Assembly: GCA_034434335.1 (NCBI GenBank)
Contig: DAOTZS010000101.1
Span: forward strand, 1-28,004
Length of the DNA stretch: 28,004 bases
DNA from: DAOTZS01 sp034434335
GTDB lineage: Bacteria > Chloroflexota > Anaerolineae > CG2-30-64-16
Reading direction: 5' to 3'
Part shown: positions 14,075 to 22,345 of the stretch, piece after piece
Layout of the letters: each line of letters starts with the position of its first letter
Position numbering within the stretch: position 1 is the stretch's first letter
Notes under the pieces: model-generated
What the model was told of the DNA's origin: nothing
Databases searched by the model: none
Seen by the model: the letters and a program-made list of their open reading frames with translations, nothing else
Made by a program: the position numbers and the translations under genes

Positions 14075-15274
14075 ATGGACCGCGTGAGCTCACTCCTCGA
14101 TCTCAGCTACGAGGATCTGGTCGGGTTGCTGGCAGAGTGGGGTCAGCCGCGCTATCGGGCCGACCAGATCTGGGACTGGGTATATCGCAAGCTGGCAACC
14201 GATGCCCGCCAGATGAGCAACCTGCCCGGGGAGCTGCGGGCACGCCTGGCCGCGCTGACGGTTATAGATCCCCTGGAGCGTCTCTTGGAGCAGCGTTCGG
14301 CTGATGGCCAGACTATCAAATGGCTGTTCCGGCTGCCGGTCCTGGATGCCCCGGTTGCGGAGGCGGCTACCATCGAAACGGTGTTGATGTTCTACGACGA
14401 GGCTGGCATAGCGGCCAGGGACCGGCGCACAGTGTGCATCAGCACGCAGGCCGGTTGCGCCATGGGGTGTGCCTTCTGCGCCACAGGCCAGGGTGGCCTG
14501 GCCCGCAACCTGACCGCTGGCGAAATCGTGGCCCAGGTGTTGGCTGCCGCGCGTTGGCTGCGCGATGCTGGCGGTCAGAGGCCAGGCGAGGGTGACGGGG
14601 CTTCTAGCCTGGCTTCCACATCCGGAGCCGGGAGTGCCCGTCGGCTGACACACGTTGTCGTGATGGGGATGGGGGAGCCGTTTGCGAACTTCGAAGCGCT
14701 ATGGGAGGCACTGCGACGCATCACCGATCCGCGCGGTTTTGGGCTGGGGGCACGTCACATCACCGTGTCCACCGTTGGCCTGCCCCAAGGCATCCGGCGC
14801 ATGACAGAGGAGCCATTGCACCCGTCTGTGTCGGCCGGCCAGATCAATCTGGCTATCAGCCTGCATGCGCCCAACGATACCTTGCGCAGCCAGTTAGTAC
14901 CTGTCAACCGGCGGTATCCCATCGCAGCACTGATGGCGGCGGTGCAGGACTATATCGCCAGAACCAACCGCCGAGTCACCTTCGAGTACGCGCTGATAGA
15001 CGGGGTGAATGACGCCCCTGAACTGGCCCGGGAGCTGGCCGGGCTGCTGCGCCCTTTGCGGGCCGCGACCGGCGCGGTGTTGTGTCACGTCAACCTGATC
15101 CCCCTGAACCCGGTACCTCATTCTTCTTATTGCCCTTCCCCTCCACCGCGTGTCGCGGCCTTTCAGGCGATCCTGGAGAAGGCCGGGATTCCAACCACCG
15201 TGCGTAGCCGCCGCGGCCTGGATATTGATGCCGGGTGCGGCCAATTGCGACGCCGTATCCTGCCTTCGAGATAA
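14075..15274 (+). CDS. rlmN: 23S rRNA (adenine(2503)-C(2))-methyltransferase RlmN, dual-specificity type
   Basis: RlmN is a radical-SAM enzyme that methylates C2 of A2503 in 23S rRNA and A37 in some tRNAs. The iron-sulfur cluster ligands are Cys128, Cys132 and Cys135 in 'CAMGCAFC', and the methyl-carrying Cys388 is in 'DIDAGCGQL'. Other marks are 'VVVMGMGEPFANFE', 'RHITVSTVGL', and 'LAISLHAPND'. At 399 residues it is longer than usual (about 345-385) because of a low-complexity Gly/Ser-rich insert at roughly residues 164-189, between the 'LAAARWLRD' helix and the 'VVVMGMGEP' strand. The start is ATG 14075, seven bases after the alkyltransferase stop. It lies upstream of rpe, as in Bacillus (there with prpC, prkC and rsgA between). 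Confidence 0.96.
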   Translation: MDRVSSLLDLSYEDLVGLLAEWGQPRYRADQIWDWVYRKLATDARQMSNLPGELRARLAALTVIDPLERLLEQRSADGQTIKWLFRLPVLDAPVAEAATIETVLMFYDEAGIAARDRRTVCISTQAGCAMGCAFCATGQGGLARNLTAGEIVAQVLAAARWLRDAGGQRPGEGDGASSLASTSGAGSARRLTHVVVMGMGEPFANFEALWEALRRITDPRGFGLGARHITVSTVGLPQGIRRMTEEPLHPSVSAGQINLAISLHAPNDTLRSQLVPVNRRYPIAALMAAVQDYIARTNRRVTFEYALIDGVNDAPELARELAGLLRPLRAATGAVLCHVNLIPLNPVPHSSYCPSPPPRVAAFQAILEKAGIPTTVRSRRGLDIDAGCGQLRRRILPSR

Positions 15275-15282
15275 ACATGCTA

Positions 15283-15298
15283 TCAGGCTGCAGCCTGA
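15283..15298. promoter_or_regulatory. Perfect 16-bp palindrome after rlmN
   Basis: TCAGGCTGCAGCCTGA is its own reverse complement with no loop. It starts nine bases after the rlmN stop and lies 20 bp upstream of the candidate rpe promoter. It could be a dimeric repressor site or a weak terminator stem. Confidence 0.4.
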
Positions 15299-15318
15299 CG
15301 GAATTCACCCCGAACGCT

Positions 15319-15347
15319 TTGCCTTTTTGTCTGTTCCGTTGTATCAT
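15319..15347 (+). promoter_or_regulatory. Candidate promoter for rpe
   Basis: TTGCCT (15319-15324) and TATCAT (15342-15347) are 17 bp apart, matching consensus at 4/6 and 5/6. Transcription would begin about 50 bases before the rpe start. Confidence 0.45.
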
Positions 15348-15401
15348 CACAGGCAAGCGGCGCACCCATGGAGGTGCGTTGCCTGTTCAAGGAGCCTGGC
15401 A

Positions 15402-16073
15402 TTGATCAAGATCGCAGCGTCTATCCTTGCCGCTAACTTCGCCAATCTGGCTGCCGACATCCAGGCCGCTGAGGCAGGAGGGGCTGACTATATTCACGTG
15501 GATGTGATGGATGGCCATTTCGTGCCCAACATTACCGTAGGACCCCCTGTGGTGGCCGCGGTGCGCCGGGTGACGGCCCTGCCCCTCGATGTGCATCTGA
15601 TGATCGAGGCTCCGGAGCGCTATCTGGCTGATTTTGCCAAGGCAGGTGCCAATATCCTGACCGTGCACGTGGAAACGTGCCCACATCTGCACCGCACTGT
15701 GCAGCAGATCCGGGAACTGGGGGTCAGGCCAGGCGTGACCCTGAACCCGGCCACTCCGCTGGAGAGCGTGCGGGAAATCTTGCCTTACGTGGATCAGGTG
15801 TTGGTAATGACCGTCAACCCGGGCTTTGGTGGCCAGAACTATATTCCTACCATGACCGAGAAGGTGGCACGTCTGGCAGCCATGATTGAGGCAGCCGGCC
15901 TGAATGTAGACATCGAGGTGGATGGGGGGATTGACGGCGAAACGGCCCCGGCGGTGGTGGCAGCGGGAGCACGCGTGCTGGTGGCAGGCACAGCAGTCTT
16001 CCAACATCCGGCCGGTGTGGCGGCGGGGATCGCCGCGCTGCGCCGTGCCCAGGAAAACAAACAGCCGACCTGA
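15402..16073 (+). CDS. rpe: Ribulose-phosphate 3-epimerase
   Basis: Rpe interconverts ribulose 5-phosphate and xylulose 5-phosphate in the pentose phosphate pathway. The 223-residue TIM barrel is full length. It begins 'IKIAASILAANFANL' and has 'IHVDVMDGHFVPNITVGP' (metal-binding His and Asp, about residues 31-48), 'DVHLMIE', 'VLVMTVNPGFGGQ' and the phosphate-binding 'IEVDGGIDGE'. The start is TTG at 15402: AAGGAG lies seven bases upstream, and family homology begins at the second residue. No ATG lies near. Its stop faces rpmB, which is on the other strand. Confidence 0.96.
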   Translation: MIKIAASILAANFANLAADIQAAEAGGADYIHVDVMDGHFVPNITVGPPVVAAVRRVTALPLDVHLMIEAPERYLADFAKAGANILTVHVETCPHLHRTVQQIRELGVRPGVTLNPATPLESVREILPYVDQVLVMTVNPGFGGQNYIPTMTEKVARLAAMIEAAGLNVDIEVDGGIDGETAPAVVAAGARVLVAGTAVFQHPAGVAAGIAALRRAQENKQPT

Positions 16074-16086
16074 AGGAGGCCGGCTG
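16062..16086. terminator. Imperfect hairpin between convergent rpe and rpmB
   Basis: CAGCCGACC (16062-16070) pairs with GGCCGGCTG (16078-16086) with one mismatch; the rpe stop is in the loop. A shared terminator for the facing genes is possible, but neither side has a run of T. Confidence 0.35.
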
Positions 16087-16110
16087 CTGACCACAGGATC
16101 AGGGGAGAGA

Positions 16111-16293
16111 TCAGCGCGTCTTCTGGCGTGTCTTAATGCACTTGGTGCACATGTATATTTGCTTCTCGACCCCGCCCTCTACAATGCGCACGCGCTGGAT
16201 GTTAGGATTCCACCGCCGCTTGGTATGGCGCATGGAGTGGCTCACATTATGCCCGAACTGTGGCCCTTTGCCGCAAACTGAACATCTTGCCAT
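16111..16293 (-). CDS. rpmB: 50S ribosomal protein L28
   Basis: L28 is a small protein of the large ribosomal subunit. This 60-residue form starts 'MARCSVCGKGPQFGHNVSHS' and continues with 'TKRRWNPNIQRVRI', both diagnostic. Cys4, Cys7, Cys49 and Cys52 form two CxxC pairs, so this is the zinc-binding version. The length is normal for the short type (about 60-65). It stands alone on the minus strand, facing rpe and divergent from the Asp23 gene, whereas in Bacillus the same neighbours run in one direction. A purine-rich GGGGG lies about 12 bases upstream of the ATG. I see no clear promoter in the 211-bp gap to the Asp23 gene. Confidence 0.96.
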   Translation of the reverse strand: MARCSVCGKGPQFGHNVSHSMRHTKRRWNPNIQRVRIVEGGVEKQIYMCTKCIKTRQKTR

Positions 16294-16504
16294 TGGATTA
16301 TTACCCCCTGCTCACTCTTGTCACAAACAGATAAGTGACCGAGCCACTAAGGAGCCCGGCCACAGGGGCTTTATCCTACCACAGCAGGATGATTTGTGCA
16401 AAACCAGGGCCGGGCAGCGATAGAGATGAGTGTGTGCCAGGCCGGCAGGGCGGCCGGTTGGCAGATACAGCATCGCGAAGGGTTGGTCTGCGAGGTAAGT
16501 GGGT

Positions 16505-16864
16505 ATGAATGAGAAGAAGGCCCAGGGTCGTATCGAGATCTCACCTCATGCCATCGCGGCCATCGCGGGGGATGCGGTGTTGCGGTGTTATGGGGTGGTG
16601 GGAGTGGCCAGCAAGAACCTGATCGGAGGGCTCGCTGATCTTCTCCAGCCCGAGCGCTGGGGCCGCGGGGTTGAGGTGCGCGTGCGCGATGGCGAGGTCA
16701 TCGTGGACCTCTACGTGATCGTCCAGTACGGCACGCGGATTTCAGAAGTGGCCCATGGGGTGATGAATAGCGTCAAGTATGCCCTGGAGCAGTCCCTGGG
16801 CATACCAATTGCCGAGGTCAACGTCCATGTGCAGGGACTGCGTATGCCCAATGATGTGAAGTAG
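16505..16864 (+). CDS. Asp23/Gls24 family envelope stress response protein (YloU-like)
   Basis: This 119-residue cytoplasmic protein is of the DUF322/Asp23 family, some of which bind the membrane and respond to envelope or alkaline stress; molecular function is not settled. It begins 'GRIEISPHAIAAIAGDAVLRCYGVVGVAS' in pieces typical of the family, and ends with 'VNVHVQGLRM'. The ATG at 16505 follows GAGG by nine bases; a GTG two codons earlier is possible. It lies directly before the FakA gene and next to rpmB, exactly as yloU does in Bacillus. A second paralog is at 26974-27330. Confidence 0.92.
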   Translation: MNEKKAQGRIEISPHAIAAIAGDAVLRCYGVVGVASKNLIGGLADLLQPERWGRGVEVRVRDGEVIVDLYVIVQYGTRISEVAHGVMNSVKYALEQSLGIPIAEVNVHVQGLRMPNDVK

Positions 16865-17025
16865 GATGGCCCAGGGGGCTTCCACTTCTTTTTTAGTTGT
16901 GGGGGAGGATTCCGTTCTTGGTAGTGCTACCTGGCTCTGGTGGGCAGAGCAAGCCGCGGGGTGAGCAGGACTCGCTATCTGGGGGTGGAGGCCCAAAGGG
17001 TGAGCCTGGGCCAGGACGCCCCATT

Positions 17026-18768
17026 GTGGATGGGCCTGCCTTTCGCGACCTGCTGAACGCAGGGTTGGCCTGGCTGGACCGCCACCACGAAATCGTCAAC
17101 GCCCTCAACGTTTTTCCTGTGCCCGATGGCGACACGGGCACCAACATGTTGCTGACAATGAGGTCGGCGTGTCAGGAGATCGAGGCGCAGGATAGCTGGA
17201 CTGTGGGCGAGGTGGCCAAAGCGGCTGCGCAGGGAGCCTTGATGGGCGCGCGCGGAAACTCGGGGGTTATCCTTTCGCAGATCTTCCGTGGGATGGCGCG
17301 CGAGCTGGAAGCGCAGTCTGTGCTCACTGGCCCGGCCTTCGCCGAAGCCCTGACGGAAGGCAGCCGGATCGCCTATCGAGGTGTCAGCCGGCCGGTGGAA
17401 GGGACTATCCTCACCGTTGTGCGAGAGGCAGCAGAAGCTGCCCGGAACGCGGCCGAGGTGGACCCCGATCTGCGCTTCGTCATGGCGCGGGCCCTAAAAG
17501 CCGCTGATGAGGCAGTGGCAAATACGCCCAATCTGCTGCCAGTGCTGGCCCAGGCTGGTAAGGTAGATAGTGGCGGCAAGGGCCTCTATTTCATCCTGGA
17601 GGGCATGTATCGGGCCCTGTTAGGCGAAGTGCTTATCGCCCCGCCGCCCCGGGCAGAGGCGCCAGCCGTGCCAGCCCCGCCCCAGGCCCGCCCTATCAAG
17701 GGCCAGCGCGAGCTCCCGCCTCTGGTCTATGGATTTGACGTGCAGTTCCTGGTTGAAGGCCGAGGGTTGGATGTCGAGGCCATCCGCCAACGGATCACCG
17801 CCATGGGCGAATGCGGGTTGGTCGAGGGCAACGAGAACCTGGTCAAGGTTCATGTGCATGTCCGTGATCCTGGCGTGGTCCTCTCTTACGCGGTCAGCCT
17901 GGGCTTCGTCACCGACGTGATCGTCGAGAACATGGACGACATGTACATCCCAGAAATGCCCAGGGGCTATGACCCGCTTCCACCGCGCTTTGCCGGGCCA
18001 GAGAGGGCTGCGGCCGTGCCACCCACCCTGCCCGCAAAAGGAACAGGGCAGGCGGCCGTGGCGCCACTTCCTGCGGTTCCGCCCATTGAAGGGCCAGGCA
18101 TCATCGCGGTCGTGTCTGGGGCAGGGCTGGCAGAGGTGTTCAAGAGCCTGGGCACCCATATCGTGGTCTCCGGCGGCCAGACCATGAACCCAAGTACGCA
18201 GGAGCTGTTGGCGGCGGTTGAGCAGCTTCCTGCGCAGGAAGTGATCATCTTGCCGAACAACGGCAACATCATCATGGCAGCCCAGCAAGCCCAGGCCCTG
18301 GGCGCTTCGGCCGGGCCCTCAGGTCAGCCCAAGTCAGTGGCCGTGGTGCCGAGCCGCAGTATCCCCCAGGGGATCAGTGCCCTGCTGGCATACAACCCGC
18401 AACAGAACCTGGCGCGCAATGTCGAACGGATGACCGCCGCCCTGGACAACGTCCAGACCGGCGAGGTGACCGTCGCGGTGCAGGATGCGCACTTCAACGG
18501 CATAGAGATCAAAGCGGGGGATGTCATTGGGCTGCTCAATGATACTCTGACTGCTAAAGGCTCGAGCAGTGAGGAGGTCGTGCTGAAGCTGTTGGAGCAG
18601 ATGGGAGCTGCCGAGCTGGAGGTGATCACCCTGTATTATGGCCAGCCGGTCAGCCCAGAGGAAGCCGAGCGGCTGCGTGCCCGGCTCAATGAGCTGTTTC
18701 CCAACCAGGAGATCGAACTCATCAACGGCGGACAGCCATTCTATCATTATATTATCTCAGCGGAGTGA
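17026..18768 (+). CDS. fakA: DAK2/DhaL-domain fatty acid kinase (FakA/YloV-like)
   Basis: FakA phosphorylates fatty acids held by a DegV-type FakB protein, forming acyl-phosphate for phospholipid synthesis. The N-terminal DhaL nucleotide-binding domain shows 'NVFPVPDGDTGTN' (about residues 28-40), 'GALMGARGNSGVILSQIFRG' and 'KVDSGGKGLYFILEG'. After a Pro/Ala-rich linker comes the middle domain ('YGFDVQFLVEG', 'VKVHVHV'), a second Pro/Ala linker and the C-terminal domain ('NPSTQELLAAVE', 'ILPNNGNIIMAA', 'LYYGQPVS'). The length is 580 residues, close to the family's 550. I chose GTG 17026 (AGGA ten bases upstream) because homology starts there. TTG 16918 has a stronger GGGGGAGG site but adds 36 low-complexity Gly/Pro residues. 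DegV follows. Confidence 0.88.
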   Translation: MDGPAFRDLLNAGLAWLDRHHEIVNALNVFPVPDGDTGTNMLLTMRSACQEIEAQDSWTVGEVAKAAAQGALMGARGNSGVILSQIFRGMARELEAQSVLTGPAFAEALTEGSRIAYRGVSRPVEGTILTVVREAAEAARNAAEVDPDLRFVMARALKAADEAVANTPNLLPVLAQAGKVDSGGKGLYFILEGMYRALLGEVLIAPPPRAEAPAVPAPPQARPIKGQRELPPLVYGFDVQFLVEGRGLDVEAIRQRITAMGECGLVEGNENLVKVHVHVRDPGVVLSYAVSLGFVTDVIVENMDDMYIPEMPRGYDPLPPRFAGPERAAAVPPTLPAKGTGQAAVAPLPAVPPIEGPGIIAVVSGAGLAEVFKSLGTHIVVSGGQTMNPSTQELLAAVEQLPAQEVIILPNNGNIIMAAQQAQALGASAGPSGQPKSVAVVPSRSIPQGISALLAYNPQQNLARNVERMTAALDNVQTGEVTVAVQDAHFNGIEIKAGDVIGLLNDTLTAKGSSSEEVVLKLLEQMGAAELEVITLYYGQPVSPEEAERLRARLNELFPNQEIELINGGQPFYHYIISAE

Positions 18769-18894
18769 CTCACCACAAGGCGATTTCAACACCAGGCATG
18801 CACAGCGAGAACTCAAGGGGAGCGCTCATCCCTTGGCCCTGGGATCTTGTGACGGGTGCCCAATCGCTGTGCAGGCCCAACAGCAGGAGTTATC

Positions 18895-19743
18895 GTGGCA
18901 CAGGTCAAGATAGTTACCGACAGCAACGCATACTTTCCCAATCCCGAGCTGATCAACGAATTGGGCATCGAAGTTGTGCCACTGCGGGTTCGCATTGGCA
19001 AGCAAGTCTATCAGGAACGTGTCAACCTGACCGATGAGACCTTCTTCCGAAAGCTGGCCCAGGATTCCAAGAATGTCTCGGTGGAGGCACCTTCCGTCGC
19101 CTATATGAGGGGGCTCTTCGAGCGGCTGGGCCAGGCCACCGACCGGATCGTGTGTATTCATGTGTCTAGTGGTTTGAACGATATCAGCGAGGTGGCTCGT
19201 CTGGCAGCCGAAGGTTTCATGGGACACCAGCGGATTGTGGTGCTGGATACGGCTACCACTTCTGTGGGCCTGGGCCTGATTGTAGAGGCCGCGGCAAAGG
19301 CGGCGGCGGAAGGTGCGCCGCAGAAAGAGATTATCCGCATCGTGCGAGGCATGATACCCCACATGTACGCGCTCTTCTTTTCGGACTCCCTGGAGTATCT
19401 GGAAGCGTGGGGGCGCCTGGGGCCGGCTCAAACGCTGCTGGGCACCATGTTGGGGCTGAAGCCGTTTGCCTTGATGGAGGATGGCGACCTGTTGCCCATT
19501 GAAAAGGTGCGCAGTTATACCCGCGCCGTGGACAAGCTATACAACTTTATCGTGGAATTCTCGCGCATTGAGCAGATGTACTTGTTGCAGCACGATTTCG
19601 AAACCGAAGCCGCTCAATTGCTTGAGCGTCTCGAGCTCGTCTATCCCCAGCGCGAGTTCCCGGTAATCGGCTATCCTCCATCGTTGGGGGTGCATATCGG
19701 CCCCCGAGCCATGGGTGTGATCGTTTACGAAGGTATGCGCTGA
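18895..19743 (+). CDS. DegV family fatty-acid-binding protein (FakB-like)
   Basis: DegV/FakB proteins bind one fatty acid in a closed pocket and present it to FakA. The 282 residues begin 'VKIVTDSNAYFPNP', matching the family's TDS motif, and contain 'CIHVSSGLNDISE' (the serine-rich ligand-carboxylate site), 'VVLDTATTSVGLGLIVEAAA' and the C-terminal 'HIGPRAMGVIVYEGMR'. The usual 'LSGTY' is changed to 'GLNDIS', so ligand preference may differ. The start is GTG 18895, five bases after CAGGAG. It follows the FakA gene by 126 bp, and its stop overlaps the recG start by one base. The pairing with FakA supports the role; which fatty acid it binds cannot be told. Confidence 0.9.
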   Translation: MAQVKIVTDSNAYFPNPELINELGIEVVPLRVRIGKQVYQERVNLTDETFFRKLAQDSKNVSVEAPSVAYMRGLFERLGQATDRIVCIHVSSGLNDISEVARLAAEGFMGHQRIVVLDTATTSVGLGLIVEAAAKAAAEGAPQKEIIRIVRGMIPHMYALFFSDSLEYLEAWGRLGPAQTLLGTMLGLKPFALMEDGDLLPIEKVRSYTRAVDKLYNFIVEFSRIEQMYLLQHDFETEAAQLLERLELVYPQREFPVIGYPPSLGVHIGPRAMGVIVYEGMR

Positions 19744-22331
19744 TGGCTGTGCCGAGCTCGCATGACCCTTTCTCTCGCCTGCTGAAGGTGCTGGCGTTAG
19801 AACGCCAACAGGGCTACCGTAATAAGGCGGTGATCGGGGGGCTGGATAAGTTCGCCAGCCGTTGGGAGTCGGACGCCCTTGCGGCCAGCCCAAACCATGC
19901 GGCCGTGCGCGAGATCGTGGCCCTCTTGCTGGGCTATTGCGCCGTTGAAGATGTGGCGGCTCGCCAGCGCATCATTGATCAGATTGAGCGGCGCCTCCAG
20001 GAAGCTACTTCGGGCGGCGCAGGCGCTGCCGATTCCTCGCCTGTGCTGGCGGCACCCGTTCCAGAGCAACCCCCTCAGCCGGCCGCACCACAGGCCGCGG
20101 CCGACCTGGGCGTGCTGCCTCAGGATGCCCGGAGGGAGGCTCGACCTACATCCCCTGCCCCGGCCAGGCCGTCGGCGCCGGCCGCGCGCGAACCCCCGCC
20201 CGAGCCGGTACCGGCCCAGGCTATTCCGGCGGCCACGAAACCCGAGGTGCCCCAGTCCTACCCGGCCCTGGGCCTCGACGCACCGGTCACGCGGCTGCCT
20301 GGCATCGGGCCCAGCCTGGCCGCCAGGCTGGCCAGGCTGGGGGTACGCACTGTGGGCGAACTGCTCTACCTGTTGCCGCGGCGCTATGAGGATTACAGCC
20401 AACTGCGCACCATAGACAGGCTGCGTTACGGCGAAGAGGTTACGGTGATCGGCACCGTATGGCAGGTGGAGCGGCGCACCATCGGGGACCAGCGCCGGAT
20501 AATCAACGCTGTGGTGGGCGACGGAACCGGCGAAATGCAGATGACCTGGTTCAACCCATACGTGGAGCGCAGGTTGCGGCCGGGGCGCGCCTATGCGTTC
20601 AGCGGACGGGTGGAAAGCTTTCGCGATCGTCTGCTCATGCGCAACCCCGAGTTTGAGCCGTTGGAGAAACGCCAGGTCAGCACGGGCCGCCTGGTGCCAA
20701 TCTACCCGCTCACCGAGGGCATTACGGCTCGTTGGCTGCGCCTGATGATGAAGAAGGCGGTGGATGCCTGGGCTCAGAACGTGCCCGATTTCCTGCCCGA
20801 AAGTGTGCGCCAGGAGGCAGGGCTGCTGCGCCTCAGCGAGGCCCTGACCCAGATCCACTTCCCTGATACGCGGGAGTTGCTGGAGGCTGCGCATCGCCGG
20901 CTGAGTTTCGATGAATTTTTCCTGTTGCAGTTGGGCATGCTACGGCAGCGCAAGCTCGTTCGCGACCTGCCTGCCCGTCCGCTGCGGGCCGATCCCCAGG
21001 TGCTGGCGCCATTGCTGGCCAGCTTGCCGTTCAGCATGACCGGGGCCCAGCAACGGGCATTGCAAGAGATCACAGCCGACCTGGCCAGCCCTCGGCCGAT
21101 GAGCCGCTTGTTGCAGGGAGATGTAGGGTCGGGCAAGACCGCTGTGGCGGCTGCCGCTTTGTGGGTGGCCGTGGCCAATGGCACCCAGGGGGCCATCATG
21201 GCTCCCACAGAGATCCTGGCCGAGCAGCACGCCCGTTCGTTTGGTGCCATGTTAGCCGGCCTGGCCCACCCTGTCGCCGGTCGGCCTGTGCGCATCCAGC
21301 TCTTCACCGGCAGCATGCGGCGGGCCGAGCGGGAAGCGGCCCTGGCAGCGCTGGCAGCCGGGGAGATAGATGTGGCCGTGGGCACCCATGCGCTCATCCA
21401 GGAGGATATCACCTTTCGCGAGCTGACCGTGGCCGTTGTGGATGAACAACACCGGTTCGGGGTCGCGCAGCGGGCTGCGCTGCGCCAGAAAGGGGTGCAG
21501 CCTCATGTACTGGTGATGAGCGCTACCCCCATCCCCCGCTCTCTGGCCCTGACCATCTACGGCGACCTCGACATCTCCGTGATTGACGAGATGCCCGCCG
21601 GCCGTACTCCGGTGAAGACCAAATGGCTACCTTCCCATCAACGGGAGCGCGCTTATGATTTCATCCGGCGCCAGGTGGCCAGCGGACGTCAGGCTTTCAT
21701 CATTTATCCTTTGGTGGAAGCTGGAGACCAGGGCGAGGCCAAGGCGGCTGTCGAGGAGCATGCTCGCCTCCAAAGCCAGGTTTTCCCTGAGCTGCGGGTG
21801 GGGTTGCTCCACGGTCGGCTGCGGAGCGAGGAGAAGGACGCGGTCATGCGCGCCTTCAGCGCGGGTGAGTTGCACATCCTGGTTGCCACCTCGGTTGTCG
21901 AGGTGGGCATAGACGTGCCCAATGCTACGGTGATCCTGATCGAGGGGGCAGAGCGCTTTGGCCTGGCCCAACTGCATCAGTTCAGGGGACGGGTTGGTCG
22001 CGGCCCCTATCCTTCATACTGTATCCTGATTTCGGATGCCAACGAAGGGGATAGCGTGAGGAGGCTCCAGGCCCTGGAGGAGAGTAACGATGGGTTTGCC
22101 CTGGCGCAGATCGACCTGGAACTGCGCGGGCCTGGTGACTTTTTCGGCACGCGCCAGAGTGGACTGCCCCCGCTGCGGACAGCCAGCCTGGGCGACCTGC
22201 GCACCCTGGAGCAGGCCCGGGCTGCAGCTCACAAACTTTTCGCAGCCGACCCAAATCTCTCCCGCCCTGAGCATCGGCTTCTGGCCGCCCAGGTCAGCGC
22301 CTTCTGGAAGGGGGGCGGGGATCTCAGTTGA
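19743..22331 (+). CDS. recG: ATP-dependent DNA helicase RecG
   Basis: RecG remodels stalled replication forks and branch-migrates Holliday junctions. The order is: an extra N-terminal domain (about residues 1-90), an Ala/Pro-rich linker (about 95-175), a helix-hairpin-like 'VTRLPGIGPSLAARLARLG' (about 182-200), the OB-fold wedge, then the helicase core. Helicase motifs are Walker A 'GDVGSGKT' near 460, 'APTEILAEQH', the DExH-type 'DEQHRFG' near 566, 'MSATPIPRSLALT', 'EVGIDVPNA' and 'QFRGRVGRG', and 'GPGDFFGTRQSG' near the end. At 862 residues it is longer than E. coli RecG (about 690) because of the N-terminal extension, also seen in other deep-branching lineages. The ATG overlaps the DegV stop (TGATG), showing translational coupling. 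Confidence 0.97.
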   Translation: MAVPSSHDPFSRLLKVLALERQQGYRNKAVIGGLDKFASRWESDALAASPNHAAVREIVALLLGYCAVEDVAARQRIIDQIERRLQEATSGGAGAADSSPVLAAPVPEQPPQPAAPQAAADLGVLPQDARREARPTSPAPARPSAPAAREPPPEPVPAQAIPAATKPEVPQSYPALGLDAPVTRLPGIGPSLAARLARLGVRTVGELLYLLPRRYEDYSQLRTIDRLRYGEEVTVIGTVWQVERRTIGDQRRIINAVVGDGTGEMQMTWFNPYVERRLRPGRAYAFSGRVESFRDRLLMRNPEFEPLEKRQVSTGRLVPIYPLTEGITARWLRLMMKKAVDAWAQNVPDFLPESVRQEAGLLRLSEALTQIHFPDTRELLEAAHRRLSFDEFFLLQLGMLRQRKLVRDLPARPLRADPQVLAPLLASLPFSMTGAQQRALQEITADLASPRPMSRLLQGDVGSGKTAVAAAALWVAVANGTQGAIMAPTEILAEQHARSFGAMLAGLAHPVAGRPVRIQLFTGSMRRAEREAALAALAAGEIDVAVGTHALIQEDITFRELTVAVVDEQHRFGVAQRAALRQKGVQPHVLVMSATPIPRSLALTIYGDLDISVIDEMPAGRTPVKTKWLPSHQRERAYDFIRRQVASGRQAFIIYPLVEAGDQGEAKAAVEEHARLQSQVFPELRVGLLHGRLRSEEKDAVMRAFSAGELHILVATSVVEVGIDVPNATVILIEGAERFGLAQLHQFRGRVGRGPYPSYCILISDANEGDSVRRLQALEESNDGFALAQIDLELRGPGDFFGTRQSGLPPLRTASLGDLRTLEQARAAAHKLFAADPNLSRPEHRLLAAQVSAFWKGGGDLS

Positions 22332-22345
22332 GGTGAAGACAGGCA

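Noticed and set aside
16430..16504. Hairpin before the first Asp23 gene considered as a riboswitch
   Set aside because: Only a single bulged stem (GCCAG.GCCGG with CCGGTTGGC) is seen, with no conserved core that I can match to a known class.
19797..20894. 365-codon minus-strand open frame opposite recG
   Set aside because: It lies opposite the recG N-terminal region and wedge domain and shows only low-complexity Arg/Gly sequence.
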